From positions 160,135 through 224,134 of the forward strand of contig JADJIA010000006.1 in NCBI GenBank assembly GCA_016707285.1: DNA of 64,000 nucleotides. The letters are read 5' to 3'. Positions 16,879-25,862 of the stretch are shown in pieces. Under the pieces are notes generated by a model that saw nothing but the letters and a program-made list of their open reading frames with translations, did not search any database and was not told the origin of the DNA. The stretch's first letter is position 1; each line of letters starts with the position of its first letter. The stretch is from Ignavibacteriales bacterium. GTDB lineage: Bacteria > Bacteroidota > Ignavibacteria > Ignavibacteriales > Ignavibacteriaceae. A program made the position numbers and the translations under genes.

Positions 16879-19043
16879 CAGTTTACCCCAAGTTCAGCAA
16901 TTAAGTTATGGGCTCCACCAACTTTCTCAATATTCCACAAAACATACCGGATATCCACACCAATCGATCTGCTGTAAGCCTCGCTCCAGGCATAATCATT
17001 TATGGTTGCTCCATAGGCACGGTCAAAATTTAATCCGATAAGTCTTCCCCAGGCATCAAGAACAGGGCTTCCTGAATTTCCTCCCGTTGTGTCAAGATTA
17101 TACAGGATTGCCACAGGAAGATCGTCAAGTTTTTCATCTTTAAATCTGCCATAGTCTTTGTTCTTCCACAATTCTTTCAATTTTGGAGGAAGTACATAAT
17201 CCGGATTCCCCGAAAAACTTTTTTCAATTAAGCCGGTTAATGTTGTAAATGGTTTATAATAGGTTGCATCAGCAGGGGTATAACCCTTAATATAACCATA
17301 GGTTAGACGAAGTGTTGAGTTTGCATCCGGGATAAATGAACTGCTAAGATATAACTTTTTAACCTCGATGAAATCTGCAAGTAGTGAATTTAGATTTCCT
17401 TCTGCGTTTTTGGCAATTTCTGCGTAAGAAGAAAACTGTTTATCAAATTCTTTGTACATGGCAACCAATGGATCATTCAACTTTGCAAATTCTTCAGGTG
17501 CCAAATTGAGTAATTCCATAAATGCCGTTTTATTAAGAAGCTTTGTTTTTGAGGCAATACTTTTAAAATATTCCTCGGCTTCAACTGACGCAGGACGATT
17601 TGTAAAAAACCTTTGAAGCACATCGATATCTCTAAATTCGCTTCTTTTTGCAGCATCTGCCACAATTATTTTAAATTGGTTGATATCAGCTTCAGGTATA
17701 TACCCTTCAAAAAGTTCGTCGATTGTGCTTTGGAGCATCGCCTTGTTTTTATCTTTAAAAATATTTGGTCTGTTTTGATCAGGCAAAGATTTGGCAGACA
17801 TATATTCAGCCATCAATTCACCAAGCTGATATGTGGTTGAAAAGCGGGATAGAATCAGTCCAAATAAGTTGATAGAAGTAACCTGATTGAGGGGTTCATA
17901 TTCCTTTTTTATCTTTTGCATCAATCCCGAATATTTGTTACGAAGTTCTGAATCACCGGCAATAAACTTCTCAATTTCAACTTCTTCTTTCTCTTTTTGG
18001 CCAATAATGTCAACTTTATTAAAACCGGCGAGTTTTCCTCTGTAGTTCTTCTCTGTGTTTGCCATCGTCTTGATTTGTGGATCAAGTTTCAATTTCCAAT
18101 CGAGATTCTGCGCACTAAGCTCTTCAAAATTTGAAATAATTGACGCAAACACCTGCTGCATATAAGGAAGTCTTACATCTCTGTGTAGCTTCAGAAACTC
18201 GGAAGGACGATTTCTATAGGTCGTACCGGGATAACCGAGTACAAAAATAAAATCGTTTTCCTGAACACCATCGGGATTTACGGGAATAATTTTTTTAGGT
18301 TTATAAAGGACATTTTCTTTCGCATATTCCGCAGGTGAACCGTCAGGAGCTACATAAGCTCTAAGAAATGAGAAGTCACCTGTATGGCGGGGCCAAACCC
18401 AATTATCTGTCTCTCCCCCAAATTCACCAATCGCTCTCGGTGGAGCATAAACAAGTCTTACATCCTTAAGTTCAAGATATTTAAACAGAATATAGGTTTT
18501 CCCGATGAACATTTCTGAAACCTCTGCTTTTATTCCGGGCTCCTTTTGAGCTTCTTCCACCAATTTTTTGCGAGCTTTGTTAATGGCATCAATCCGGTCA
18601 GAAGACTCTTTCCCTGCAGCAGCATCAAGAATTTCTTTTGATACATCAGAATAACCAACCGTTATTTGGCACGACTGCCCTTTAGCAGGGAGCTCTTGAT
18701 CTCTTTCTTTCGCAATGAAACCATTTTCAAGATAATTGTTTTCTGCACTGCTTACGGCTGCGATGTCCCCAAATGAGCAGTGATGATTGGTCAAAATAAG
18801 TCCATCCTCAGATACAAACGATCCTGTGCATCCCCTGAGTTTTACCAAAGCATCAATGAGACTAACGCCATCGGGATTATAAATTTCCTTAACATCTATC
18901 TTCAGTCCTGCTTCCCTCAGATTAAGGCCGGGAATCTCACTGAGGGGAAACATCCCTTCATCAAGTATCTTCGAACCTGAGAGAATAATAAGTAGTGTAA
19001 AAAGGAAAAAATTTAATTTGAATCGTTTAAAGAATGAAAACAT
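16878..19043 (-). CDS. S46 dipeptidyl peptidase, DPP11-like
   Basis: 721 residues from the ATG at 19043 (a longer frame would need a TTG at 19055). A signal peptide covers residues 1-25. GCTGSFVSEDGLILTNHHC contains the catalytic His, WVWPRHTGDFSFLRAYV the Asp, and TGGNSGSPVLD the Ser (residue 657), the double-beta-barrel S46 triad. Eighteen residues after the Ser lies Arg (675, in GLNFDR); in Porphyromonas this site is Arg673 in DPP11 (Asp/Glu at P1) and Gly in DPP7 (hydrophobic P1). The enzyme is therefore predicted to release acidic-P1 dipeptides in the periplasm, feeding the OPT, MFSD1-like and PepD functions next door. Overlaps the TetR gene by one base. Confidence 0.9.
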   Translation of the reverse strand: MFSFFKRFKLNFFLFTLLIILSGSKILDEGMFPLSEIPGLNLREAGLKIDVKEIYNPDGVSLIDALVKLRGCTGSFVSEDGLILTNHHCSFGDIAAVSSAENNYLENGFIAKERDQELPAKGQSCQITVGYSDVSKEILDAAAGKESSDRIDAINKARKKLVEEAQKEPGIKAEVSEMFIGKTYILFKYLELKDVRLVYAPPRAIGEFGGETDNWVWPRHTGDFSFLRAYVAPDGSPAEYAKENVLYKPKKIIPVNPDGVQENDFIFVLGYPGTTYRNRPSEFLKLHRDVRLPYMQQVFASIISNFEELSAQNLDWKLKLDPQIKTMANTEKNYRGKLAGFNKVDIIGQKEKEEVEIEKFIAGDSELRNKYSGLMQKIKKEYEPLNQVTSINLFGLILSRFSTTYQLGELMAEYMSAKSLPDQNRPNIFKDKNKAMLQSTIDELFEGYIPEADINQFKIIVADAAKRSEFRDIDVLQRFFTNRPASVEAEEYFKSIASKTKLLNKTAFMELLNLAPEEFAKLNDPLVAMYKEFDKQFSSYAEIAKNAEGNLNSLLADFIEVKKLYLSSSFIPDANSTLRLTYGYIKGYTPADATYYKPFTTLTGLIEKSFSGNPDYVLPPKLKELWKNKDYGRFKDEKLDDLPVAILYNLDTTGGNSGSPVLDAWGRLIGLNFDRAYGATINDYAWSEAYSRSIGVDIRYVLWNIEKVGGAHNLIAELGVN

Positions 19044-19138
19044 CGGTAAGTCCAAAATTTATTTGAGGATCAATTAATTCATAACTGCAAATTACAAATT
19101 TTAGCCAAAATTCTTCCAACCTTTTAATAGAACCGCAG

Positions 19139-19190
19139 AACCCCGGAACTTCGGAATACTGAAGTACTGAATCTCGGGAGTTCTGAAGTT
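19139..19190. repeat. Octamer-period tandem repeat locus 2
   Basis: GGAACTTC-GGAATACT-GAAGTACT-GAATCTCG-GGAGTTCT-GAAGTTC: six degenerate 8-base units between the aminotransferase terminator and the S46 gene. It shares the GAACTTC/GAAGTTC core with loci 1, 3 and 5. Confidence 0.5.
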
Positions 19191-19191
19191 C

Positions 19192-19229
19192 AAAAAAAAA
19201 GCTGCCCCGGGATGAGCCAGGGCAGCTTT
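19192..19229 (-). terminator. Rho-independent terminator of the aminotransferase gene
   Basis: Arms 19198-19207 and 19220-19229 form a perfect 10-bp stem (AAAGCTGCCC/GGGCAGCTTT) with a 12-base loop. On the minus strand the hairpin runs into nine U residues. It lies about 20 bp after the stop of ilvE. Confidence 0.9.
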
Positions 19230-19248
19230 GTGTAACTTTATTATTGGG

Positions 19249-20334
19249 TCAGGTGGTAATCGTTTGAGCTTCCACTTTGGCAGTCCAGCCATAGCGGTCT
19301 TCAATGACACCTTTCTGAATGCCGGTCAGTTCTTTAAAGAGCCGTTCAGCAAGTTTACCTACTTCTCTATTGCAGAAAACGAGACTTCTATCTTTGTATT
19401 TGAGTTCACAAACAGAGGAGATGATAGCGGCTGTGCCTGTTCCAAAAATTTCAAGCACTTCACCTTTTTCATATCTATTAAGCAATTCCTCAAGAGAAAT
19501 CAGTCTTTCGTTCATATTAAATCCCCAGTCTTTGAGGATCTGAATAGTTGACTTTCTGGTTATTCCCGGCAGGATTCCACCGGAAAGCATCGGAGTTGCA
19601 ACTTCATCTTTGAATTGTACAAAGATATTCATCGTTCCAACTTCTTCTATATACTTCAATTCAACTGCATCAAGCCACAGAGTTTGTGTACAACCTGCTT
19701 TGTGTGCAATTTCTGCACCCGCCATGCTTGCGGCATAGTTTCCGGCGGTTTTACACTCTCCAAGTCCTTTTCTTACAGTACGAACATACTCGTCCTGAAT
19801 CAATATTTTGACAGGCTTAAAACCTTCGGGGTAATATGCCCCAACAGGTGAAAGCAGTAAGATCAGCGTATAAGTATCAGACGGTTTAACACCAAGAAAC
19901 GGATCAGTTCCAAACATGAATGGTCTCACATACAGTGAGTCACTCTCTCCACGAGGGATCCAATCTCTCTCGATCCAAACAAGTTCTTTGAGTGCTTCAA
20001 CGCAAAAATCGACATCCACTTCCGGCATACAGAGTCTTTTGGCAGAATTATTTAATCTGATAAAATTCTCTTCAGGCCTGAACAGCTGAAATTCGCCATT
20101 CGCTGTGTAATATGCTTTTAGTCCTTCAAAGATCGTCTGACCATAGTGTAAAACAGATGTAGCCGGATGCATCTGTAACGAATTGAGTGCCGTGATCCGG
20201 GGGTTATACCACCCTTTTTCAGCAGAATAATCCATAACAAACACATTATCTGTGAAGTATTTCCCAAAACCCAATTGTTCAGGTAATACTACCGGCTCTG
20301 TTCTTTCGAACACATTATATTGAATATTTTCCAA
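19249..20334 (-). CDS. ilvE: Branched-chain amino-acid aminotransferase
   Basis: 361 residues, TTG start at 20334 supported by GGGAG about 5 bp upstream. A class IV PLP fold of the long eukaryote-like type (about 360 residues): LHYGQTIFEGLKAY near residue 65, SLYVRPFMFGTD, the PLP lysine in LGECKTAGNYAAS, and VGTMNIFVQF. It transfers amino groups between Leu/Ile/Val and 2-oxoglutarate. It appears monocistronic, flanked by its own terminator. Together with the peptide genes it would allow use or synthesis of branched-chain residues. Confidence 0.92.
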   Translation of the reverse strand: MENIQYNVFERTEPVVLPEQLGFGKYFTDNVFVMDYSAEKGWYNPRITALNSLQMHPATSVLHYGQTIFEGLKAYYTANGEFQLFRPEENFIRLNNSAKRLCMPEVDVDFCVEALKELVWIERDWIPRGESDSLYVRPFMFGTDPFLGVKPSDTYTLILLLSPVGAYYPEGFKPVKILIQDEYVRTVRKGLGECKTAGNYAASMAGAEIAHKAGCTQTLWLDAVELKYIEEVGTMNIFVQFKDEVATPMLSGGILPGITRKSTIQILKDWGFNMNERLISLEELLNRYEKGEVLEIFGTGTAAIISSVCELKYKDRSLVFCNREVGKLAERLFKELTGIQKGVIEDRYGWTAKVEAQTITT

Positions 20335-20416
20335 GTCTCCCGTCCTTTCATTTTTAGGGTGAAAGTTGTACGGAAATGTACAAAAAGTTACTGTCTTTTA
20401 AAAGTCGAAAAAGTAA

Positions 20417-20764
20417 CTATATCCGCATCATCATCGCCACTTCTTGTGCAGCTTTCTGATTAAATTCATTTGTCAGCGATTTATTGTTAACAAGATCCAT
20501 TATTGTGCCAATCAAACACAAACCACCGGTAAACAAATAAAGAATTCCCATTCCTATCTGTCCAAGATAGAATCTCTGAATACCGCCGGCCACAAAGAAT
20601 CCAAGTATTGTGAGGATAAGAACTGTTTGTGCATCTTTCCTTTTTTGTGAATACATCATGGTAAATTCTCTTGCTTGCTCATCAGAGAACTTTGAGTAGT
20701 ACATTTCAAGGAAACTCATCTCCTCCATAGAAACTGCTGGAAGAAAATCTTGTACTCTTGCCAT
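20417..20764 (-). CDS. TM2-domain protein
   Basis: 115 residues. An N-terminal soluble part with a DEQAREFTMMYSQKRK stretch is followed by two membrane helices separated by GIQRFYLGQIGMGILYL, the TM2 signature (Gly-x-x-x-Phe-Tyr-Leu-Gly), and a final TGGLCLIGTIMDL. TM2 proteins are small inner-membrane proteins of unknown role. The next gene downstream on the same strand side (20829-21236, transcribed before it) is a DUF2752 protein, a pairing often seen in Bacteroidota. Confidence 0.85.
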   Translation of the reverse strand: MARVQDFLPAVSMEEMSFLEMYYSKFSDEQAREFTMMYSQKRKDAQTVLILTILGFFVAGGIQRFYLGQIGMGILYLFTGGLCLIGTIMDLVNNKSLTNEFNQKAAQEVAMMMRI

Positions 20765-20828
20765 TGCTGACCTCTTATATAAATGAATGAATTTGGTTTT
20801 AAGTAATAAACTTTTATTATAAAATTTT

Positions 20829-21236
20829 CTAACGACTGCTTAATTGTGCCTGATTTTTTTGTCGCAATCTGAGCTGATTAACTGAGATTTGTATTATCCT
20901 GAAGGTAATAGCCACCAGTGCAAACATCCCCATTTTGTGTGTTTCCCATGCCGCTGCAATTTCACCATGAAGCAAATAAGAAATTGATCTGCCAAGCCCA
21001 CATCCGGGACAATGCTCAAAGCCGAGGTTATCCAAAACACAAAAACTGAACTCCGATTGTTGGAATGGATTATAGACGAGCAGGTAGAGAAGAGCAATCA
21101 GCCATAAAACTGCTTCAAACCAGGGGGTTTTGATGAATTTTAGTATGTATTTTACAAGTGTCAAAAACTTCTCAGATTTTAAAATTAAGTTAAGAAAGTT
21201 TTTAACAGTAAAAAACAATAAGATTATCAAATTCAT
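20829..21236 (-). CDS. DUF2752 membrane protein
   Basis: 135 residues. A basic N-terminal stretch and a first helix (WFEAVLWLIALLYLLVY) are followed by FEHCPGCGLGRSISYLLHGE, the Cys-Pro-x-Cys-Gly-x-Gly-Arg motif that defines DUF2752, and a second helix. The two Cys may bind a metal, but the function is unknown. Upstream of the TM2 gene by 64 bp on the same strand, and divergent from the SPOR-domain gene. Confidence 0.8.
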   Translation of the reverse strand: MNLIILLFFTVKNFLNLILKSEKFLTLVKYILKFIKTPWFEAVLWLIALLYLLVYNPFQQSEFSFCVLDNLGFEHCPGCGLGRSISYLLHGEIAAAWETHKMGMFALVAITFRIIQISVNQLRLRQKNQAQLSSR

Positions 21237-21433
21237 CTATAAATCACATTTTTTTTAGAGAATCGACTGAAAATGGTTGCCAAACCTGACTCGTTTCCCC
21301 TTTTGAAATCATATAGCTATTTAAAATTTTTATTCTTATTTTAGAGTATGAAACAAAATGCTTTATTACAACCGGTTTTTCAAAAATGATATTCGTAAAC
21401 CCTTTGTCATTTCCCCCCATCTCGAGAATATAA

Positions 21434-22477
21434 ATGGTTAAATTCTACATTCCTCGTTTCACTCTGTTGATGTTATTTCTGTTTATCGCCCAAATTGCTC
21501 CTGCATTTTCTGCCGGTAGCCTCTCCTTCAATCCTGAACAAGGTGCGATTGTGCCTCTGGAAAAAGGGTTTGGAGTGGTACTTCTCTCGGGACCCAATCT
21601 TGAAGACGCAAAAAAGATGGGAAAAAAATATTCGGAGAATGGAATCACCGTTAGAGTGGTAAAAAATGACAAAATGAAAAAGAACCGGTATAGAGTGGTT
21701 GCAGGTCTCTTTTCAAAAAGAACTGATGCAGAATTTTACAAAAAACAACTTCAAAAAGACTTAAACCTTAAAAAACTCTGGGTTATGGAATTCACTTCCG
21801 ATTCTAAAGTTGTGAATACCTATAAAGCTAAAAATGTCCCTAAAAAGAAGGAAGAACCGGAAAAACCTGTTAAAGAAGAAGATGAAGAAATAATTCCACC
21901 AATCGGGAAAGAGGCTGAAACTTCAGACAATATGACTGAAAGTGAGAAACAAAAAGAAAAACGAGTTAGTGAAGAAGTGTCTTCTCTCTTAAATACTTAT
22001 AACTCTGTATTGATCGTCTATAACATCGGTGAATTAAAAGCATTGAATGAATATATCCATCCCGCTAAGGGTTTTACAGTTATGGAAAATTCGGGTGCAT
22101 ATGTCAATTTGACCTGGTATAACAAAATTGATTCCATTTTGGATCATCCATTGATGAAAATCCCTCCAAAATCGTGTCAGCCAAAATTTGAAGCAGCGCC
22201 ACTTTATCGTTGTGAACTCGAAAGCTGGAGCAAAACCGGCTGCTATTTTTCAAAGGTTGATCCACTCTCAAAAGAATTTATCAAATTCCTTCGTCCGGAT
22301 CATGAAGAAGACCCCTTGGTAATCGAGAAAATAAAAAAGTGTGAAACCGCAACGATGTGGGTGCTTACCCAATCTGATAATGCACCTTATTACCACAAAT
22401 TCCGCATCTATTTTGGATTCATCGACGGTAAATGGTATATCACCGGTATCGATCTTACGATTCCCTGCTCGGCGTGA
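21434..22477 (+). CDS. Exported SPOR-domain protein
   Basis: 347 residues. Signal peptide to about residue 26 (IAQIAPAFSAG). Residues about 44-115 (GFGVVLLSGPNLEDAKKM, then NRYRVVAGLFSKRTDAEFYKKQL) form a SPOR-like repeat, the fold that binds denuded peptidoglycan glycans. A Lys/Glu-rich linker (about 120-185) leads to a C-terminal domain of about 160 residues with four Cys (KSCQPKFE, YRCELES, KTGCYF, KKCET) that is not recognised; disulphides are plausible in the periplasm. It is the only plus-strand gene in the first 44 kb and is convergent with the export operon that follows. Confidence 0.65.
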   Translation: MVKFYIPRFTLLMLFLFIAQIAPAFSAGSLSFNPEQGAIVPLEKGFGVVLLSGPNLEDAKKMGKKYSENGITVRVVKNDKMKKNRYRVVAGLFSKRTDAEFYKKQLQKDLNLKKLWVMEFTSDSKVVNTYKAKNVPKKKEEPEKPVKEEDEEIIPPIGKEAETSDNMTESEKQKEKRVSEEVSSLLNTYNSVLIVYNIGELKALNEYIHPAKGFTVMENSGAYVNLTWYNKIDSILDHPLMKIPPKSCQPKFEAAPLYRCELESWSKTGCYFSKVDPLSKEFIKFLRPDHEEDPLVIEKIKKCETATMWVLTQSDNAPYYHKFRIYFGFIDGKWYITGIDLTIPCSA

Positions 22478-22479
22478 GA

Positions 22480-22636
22480 AAACTTCAGTACTTCAGAACT
22501 TCAGAGTTTCGGAACTTCAGAACTTCAGAGTTTCGGAACTTCAGAATTATATAAATAAAGTCCATCCCTGTTTATCCGGTAACCACGCAGTTTTGAGTAC
22601 TCGAGTCACTCTGGTACTCAGGTACTCAAGTTCTCC
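22480..22636. repeat. Octamer-period tandem repeat locus 3
   Basis: Between two convergent genes. The first part (22480-22547) is about eight 8-base units alternating AACTTCAG and AGTTTCGG. The second (about 22595-22635) has the units of the type GAGTACTC and GGTACTCA. No classical terminator was seen here, so the repeat may itself end transcription from either side (inference). Confidence 0.6.
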
Positions 22637-23874
22637 TACTGTTCCTGTCTTAGAGCCTCAATCGGATCAAGGTTGGCAGCTTTATAAGCCGGATATGTTC
22701 CAAAAATAACTCCAACAAGTACACAAAGCCCGATCCCAATGAAAATCCAATCGTAAGGGATGGCTGCCTGAGCACTTAACAATGAGCCGGCCATGTTGCC
22801 GATTGAAACACCCAGAATGATTCCGACAATACCTCCAACAAAACAAAGAAGTATTGCTTCAATAAGGAATTGTGTTAATATCTGGTAACTTTTTGCACCA
22901 ATTGCTTTTCGAATTCCTACTTCACGGGTTCTTTCGGTAACAGAAACAAGCATAATGTTCATGATTCCGATACCGGCAGCAAGAAGTGAAATGAATGAAA
23001 TTACACCCGCTCCAATTTTGGCATAAATGGTTACATCATTTATCTGACTTAATACTGATTCATTACTAAATATCTCAAAATCACTCTCTTCGCCGGGAGG
23101 ATTTTTCCTGATCCCCCGCATAACGCCGATGGCAGTCTCAATCACTTTATCATAATCTTCCTTTGAATGGGAAGTCACAGTAATATTAATACTGTTGCGA
23201 TATTTTCCGTAATAGGATTGATAGGTTGTAATGGGAATTGTAACGAAGTTATCGCGGCTTTGCCCAAACATCTGCCCCTGTGCCTCGTAAACTCCAATCA
23301 CTTTCATCGGTTTTCCGTCAACTCTGATTTCCTTGCCAATCGGATCCAAATTATCAAATATCTTATTAGAAACATCTTTACCAAGGATCACAAAATTTGT
23401 GCTGTTTTCAATATCGGACTCACGCATTTCTCTGCCAAGTTCCACTTTCCAGTCATTGGTTTTAATTGCGGAAGCCGTGATTCCGGAAATACTGACATTG
23501 GGATTGGTCTCTTTATTTCTAAACTTGATAACTTTTCCAAAATTCCATTGTTCAGCTCCTATGTATTTTGCAGAAGTCAGGGATGATTTTAGCCGGTCAT
23601 ACTCCTGTAATGTCAGATCTTTTCTGTTGCGATATTTAGCCATCCCACCGGGACCACCGGTTCTGATAGCAGGGAATTTTTGTATCTGAAATGTGTTTTT
23701 TGCAAGAGAAGCCACTCCACTTTCGATACTTGACTGAAGCATTGTTATTACAGTCATGATTACGATGATGGAAAAAATACCAACAACAATACCGGTAATT
23801 GTTAATATTGCTCTCAATTTGTTTGCTACAAGAGCACCAAGAGCCAGCTTTAATGATTCAAAAAAACTTGTCAT
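22636..23874 (-). CDS. MacB-like ABC transporter permease (FtsX/MacB core domain)
   Basis: 412 residues. One N-terminal helix (ILTITGIVVGIFSIIVIM), a periplasmic MacB_PCD domain of about 230 residues, then three helices in an FtsX domain with SVTERTREVGIRKAIGA, the cytosolic coupling helix of this family. Paralogue of the next permease gene, with which it overlaps by 4 bp (ATGA). No fused ATPase, unlike E. coli MacB. The pair most likely forms a heterodimer powered by the ATPase at 25103-25846, exporting peptides, lipoproteins or small toxins through MacA-like and TolC-like partners. Confidence 0.88.
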   Translation of the reverse strand: MTSFFESLKLALGALVANKLRAILTITGIVVGIFSIIVIMTVITMLQSSIESGVASLAKNTFQIQKFPAIRTGGPGGMAKYRNRKDLTLQEYDRLKSSLTSAKYIGAEQWNFGKVIKFRNKETNPNVSISGITASAIKTNDWKVELGREMRESDIENSTNFVILGKDVSNKIFDNLDPIGKEIRVDGKPMKVIGVYEAQGQMFGQSRDNFVTIPITTYQSYYGKYRNSINITVTSHSKEDYDKVIETAIGVMRGIRKNPPGEESDFEIFSNESVLSQINDVTIYAKIGAGVISFISLLAAGIGIMNIMLVSVTERTREVGIRKAIGAKSYQILTQFLIEAILLCFVGGIVGIILGVSIGNMAGSLLSAQAAIPYDWIFIGIGLCVLVGVIFGTYPAYKAANLDPIEALRQEQ

Positions 23875-25106
23875 TCATACCTCAACGCATCAACAGGATC
23901 AAGTTTTGATGCCTGCCAGGCCGGAGCAAATCCTGCGAGTACTCCAACTATAAGGGAAATTACAATTGCAACCACAACGGCATCATATTGCACAGATGTG
24001 GGCAGCCACTGGTTTACCAGCATGCTCAACAGCACTGCGTTGATTAATCCAATTAAACCGCCGAGTAAACAAATCGCAGAGGATTCAAGCAAAAATTGCA
24101 TTAAAATTGTTCGGCGTTTTGCTCCAATTGCTTTTCTGACTCCAATTTCTCTGGTTCTTTCTTTTACAGAAACAAACATGATATTCATAATGCCGATTGC
24201 GCCAACAAAAAGTGAAAGACCTGTTATAAAAAAACCGCCAACCGAAATAACCCCAACAGTCTGATTGTAATTCTGCATCAGTCCCTCCTGTTGGTTAACT
24301 GAAAAATCGTCGGCTTCACCAAGTCGAAGCCCCCTGACTTTCCTCATCACACCAATTGCTTCATCTTTTACTTCATTTACCTGTTGATTGCTCGGAGCTT
24401 TTACATCAATTGTTACGCTTCTGAAATTTGAGTTTACAAAGTGTTTAAACAATACTCCAATCGGTACAAAAACCTGCCTGTCGGGGTTAAAATTCCCCAA
24501 CATAAAACTTCCCTGTTCGTTGAGTACACCAACGATTCTAAAATCAAGGCCACCAATCTTTACATAATTACCGAGACTGTTACCGGCAGGAAACAAATTT
24601 TTCTCTATCTCTGAGCCAAGAACTGCCACATATCTTGATGCTCTGCCTTCGATGTCGGAATAAAATCTTCCGGCTTTAAATGTAAAATTTGTAGTCTCAA
24701 GATATTCAGCTGTTGAACCCGAAACGAAGATATTTTCCATCGAAAGGTCTTCTCTTTTGACAGTTTCATTCGACCAGATTGTTGGGGCAACTGCAACCGG
24801 AAGTTTCGCAAGGCGTTTATATTTTTCATAATCCTCCATGGAAATGTTAGGTCTTTTACGAATCAACCACCAGTCGGTATTACTAAACCATTCCCACTTG
24901 TCAATGTGCAAAACATCTGCACCGAGCGAACTGATGCCTCTCTCAAATGCACCATCAATGCCTTTAATTGCGGTTGACATCAACACCACCGAAGTTACAC
25001 CAATTACAATTCCGAGCGTTGTTAACATCGTTCGAATTTTGTTGGCTTTAACCGCGGTGAAAGCGATAACCAAACCTTCTTTCAGTTCATATAAAAAACG
25101 GCTCAA
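23871..25106 (-). CDS. MacB-like ABC transporter permease (paralogue)
   Basis: 411 residues, TTG start at 25106 that overlaps the TGA of the ATPase gene; GGAAG upstream serves as ribosome site. Layout as in its neighbour: N-terminal helix (TMLTTLGIVIGVTSVVLMS), periplasmic domain, then FtsX with SVKERTREIGVRKAIGAKRRTIL. The near identity of the coupling segment with the other permease indicates an old tandem duplication. Works in the inner membrane as half of a mechanotransmission-type exporter. Confidence 0.88.
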   Translation of the reverse strand: MSRFLYELKEGLVIAFTAVKANKIRTMLTTLGIVIGVTSVVLMSTAIKGIDGAFERGISSLGADVLHIDKWEWFSNTDWWLIRKRPNISMEDYEKYKRLAKLPVAVAPTIWSNETVKREDLSMENIFVSGSTAEYLETTNFTFKAGRFYSDIEGRASRYVAVLGSEIEKNLFPAGNSLGNYVKIGGLDFRIVGVLNEQGSFMLGNFNPDRQVFVPIGVLFKHFVNSNFRSVTIDVKAPSNQQVNEVKDEAIGVMRKVRGLRLGEADDFSVNQQEGLMQNYNQTVGVISVGGFFITGLSLFVGAIGIMNIMFVSVKERTREIGVRKAIGAKRRTILMQFLLESSAICLLGGLIGLINAVLLSMLVNQWLPTSVQYDAVVVAIVISLIVGVLAGFAPAWQASKLDPVDALRYE

Positions 25107-25846
25107 AGTTCTTCCACTCCCTCGTTAACGGTGGTTTTTGATTGGAGACCGGGGATTATTCTGTTATGAACTTGTGTATCACTTTCGATCAAACCATCGC
25201 GAAGTCTGATGATCCGTTGGGCGTGTCGGGCAACTTCATCCTCATGGGTTACCAGAATTATGGTGTTCCCCTTTTGATGAATTTCGTGGAAAAGTGCCAT
25301 TATCTCCTCACCCGTCTTCGAATCCAGATTTCCGGTGGGTTCATCTGCGAGAATAATCGCCGGGTTGGTGGCAAGTGCTCTCGCCACTGCAACTCTTTGT
25401 CTTTGGCCACCCGAAAGTTCATTTGGCTTGTGGTGTATTCTTTCACCCAGACCAACACTCGTAAGTGCTAATGTTGCTCTCTCTCTTCTTTCCAATTTTG
25501 GCATTCCGGCATAAATCAGGGGAAGTTCAACATTATGCAAGGAATTGCTTCTCGATAAAAGATTAAAGGTCTGAAACACAAAACCGATCTCTCTGTTTCT
25601 TATTTCCGCAAGTTCATTATCAGTCATCTGACTGACATTATTCCCTTTGAATTCATATCTGCCACTCGTTGGAGTATCAAGACAACCAAGCATGTTCATC
25701 AAAGTCGATTTTCCCGATCCGGATGGCCCCATTATTGCCACATATTCATTGGCGTCTATCGTCAAAGAGACACCGTCGAGAGCGCGTACTTCCTGAGTGC
25801 CGATCTTGTAGATCTTTTTGATGTTCTCAATCGTTATAATGTTCAT
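25103..25846 (-). CDS. ABC transporter ATP-binding protein, MacB/LolD type
   Basis: 247 residues. GPSGSGKST (Walker A, about 40-48), FQTFNLL (Q-loop), LSGGQRQRVAVARAL (signature), ILADEPTGNLD (Walker B with D-loop) and LVTHEDEVARHA (H-loop) are all intact. The YKIGTQEVRALDGVSLTI start is typical of the LolD/MacB class. It overlaps the permease by 4 bp and lies 16 bp after the adaptor gene, completing the export operon. Confidence 0.92.
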   Translation of the reverse strand: MNIITIENIKKIYKIGTQEVRALDGVSLTIDANEYVAIMGPSGSGKSTLMNMLGCLDTPTSGRYEFKGNNVSQMTDNELAEIRNREIGFVFQTFNLLSRSNSLHNVELPLIYAGMPKLERRERATLALTSVGLGERIHHKPNELSGGQRQRVAVARALATNPAIILADEPTGNLDSKTGEEIMALFHEIHQKGNTIILVTHEDEVARHAQRIIRLRDGLIESDTQVHNRIIPGLQSKTTVNEGVEEL

Positions 25847-25862
25847 TTCAAGCCTGGTTTTT

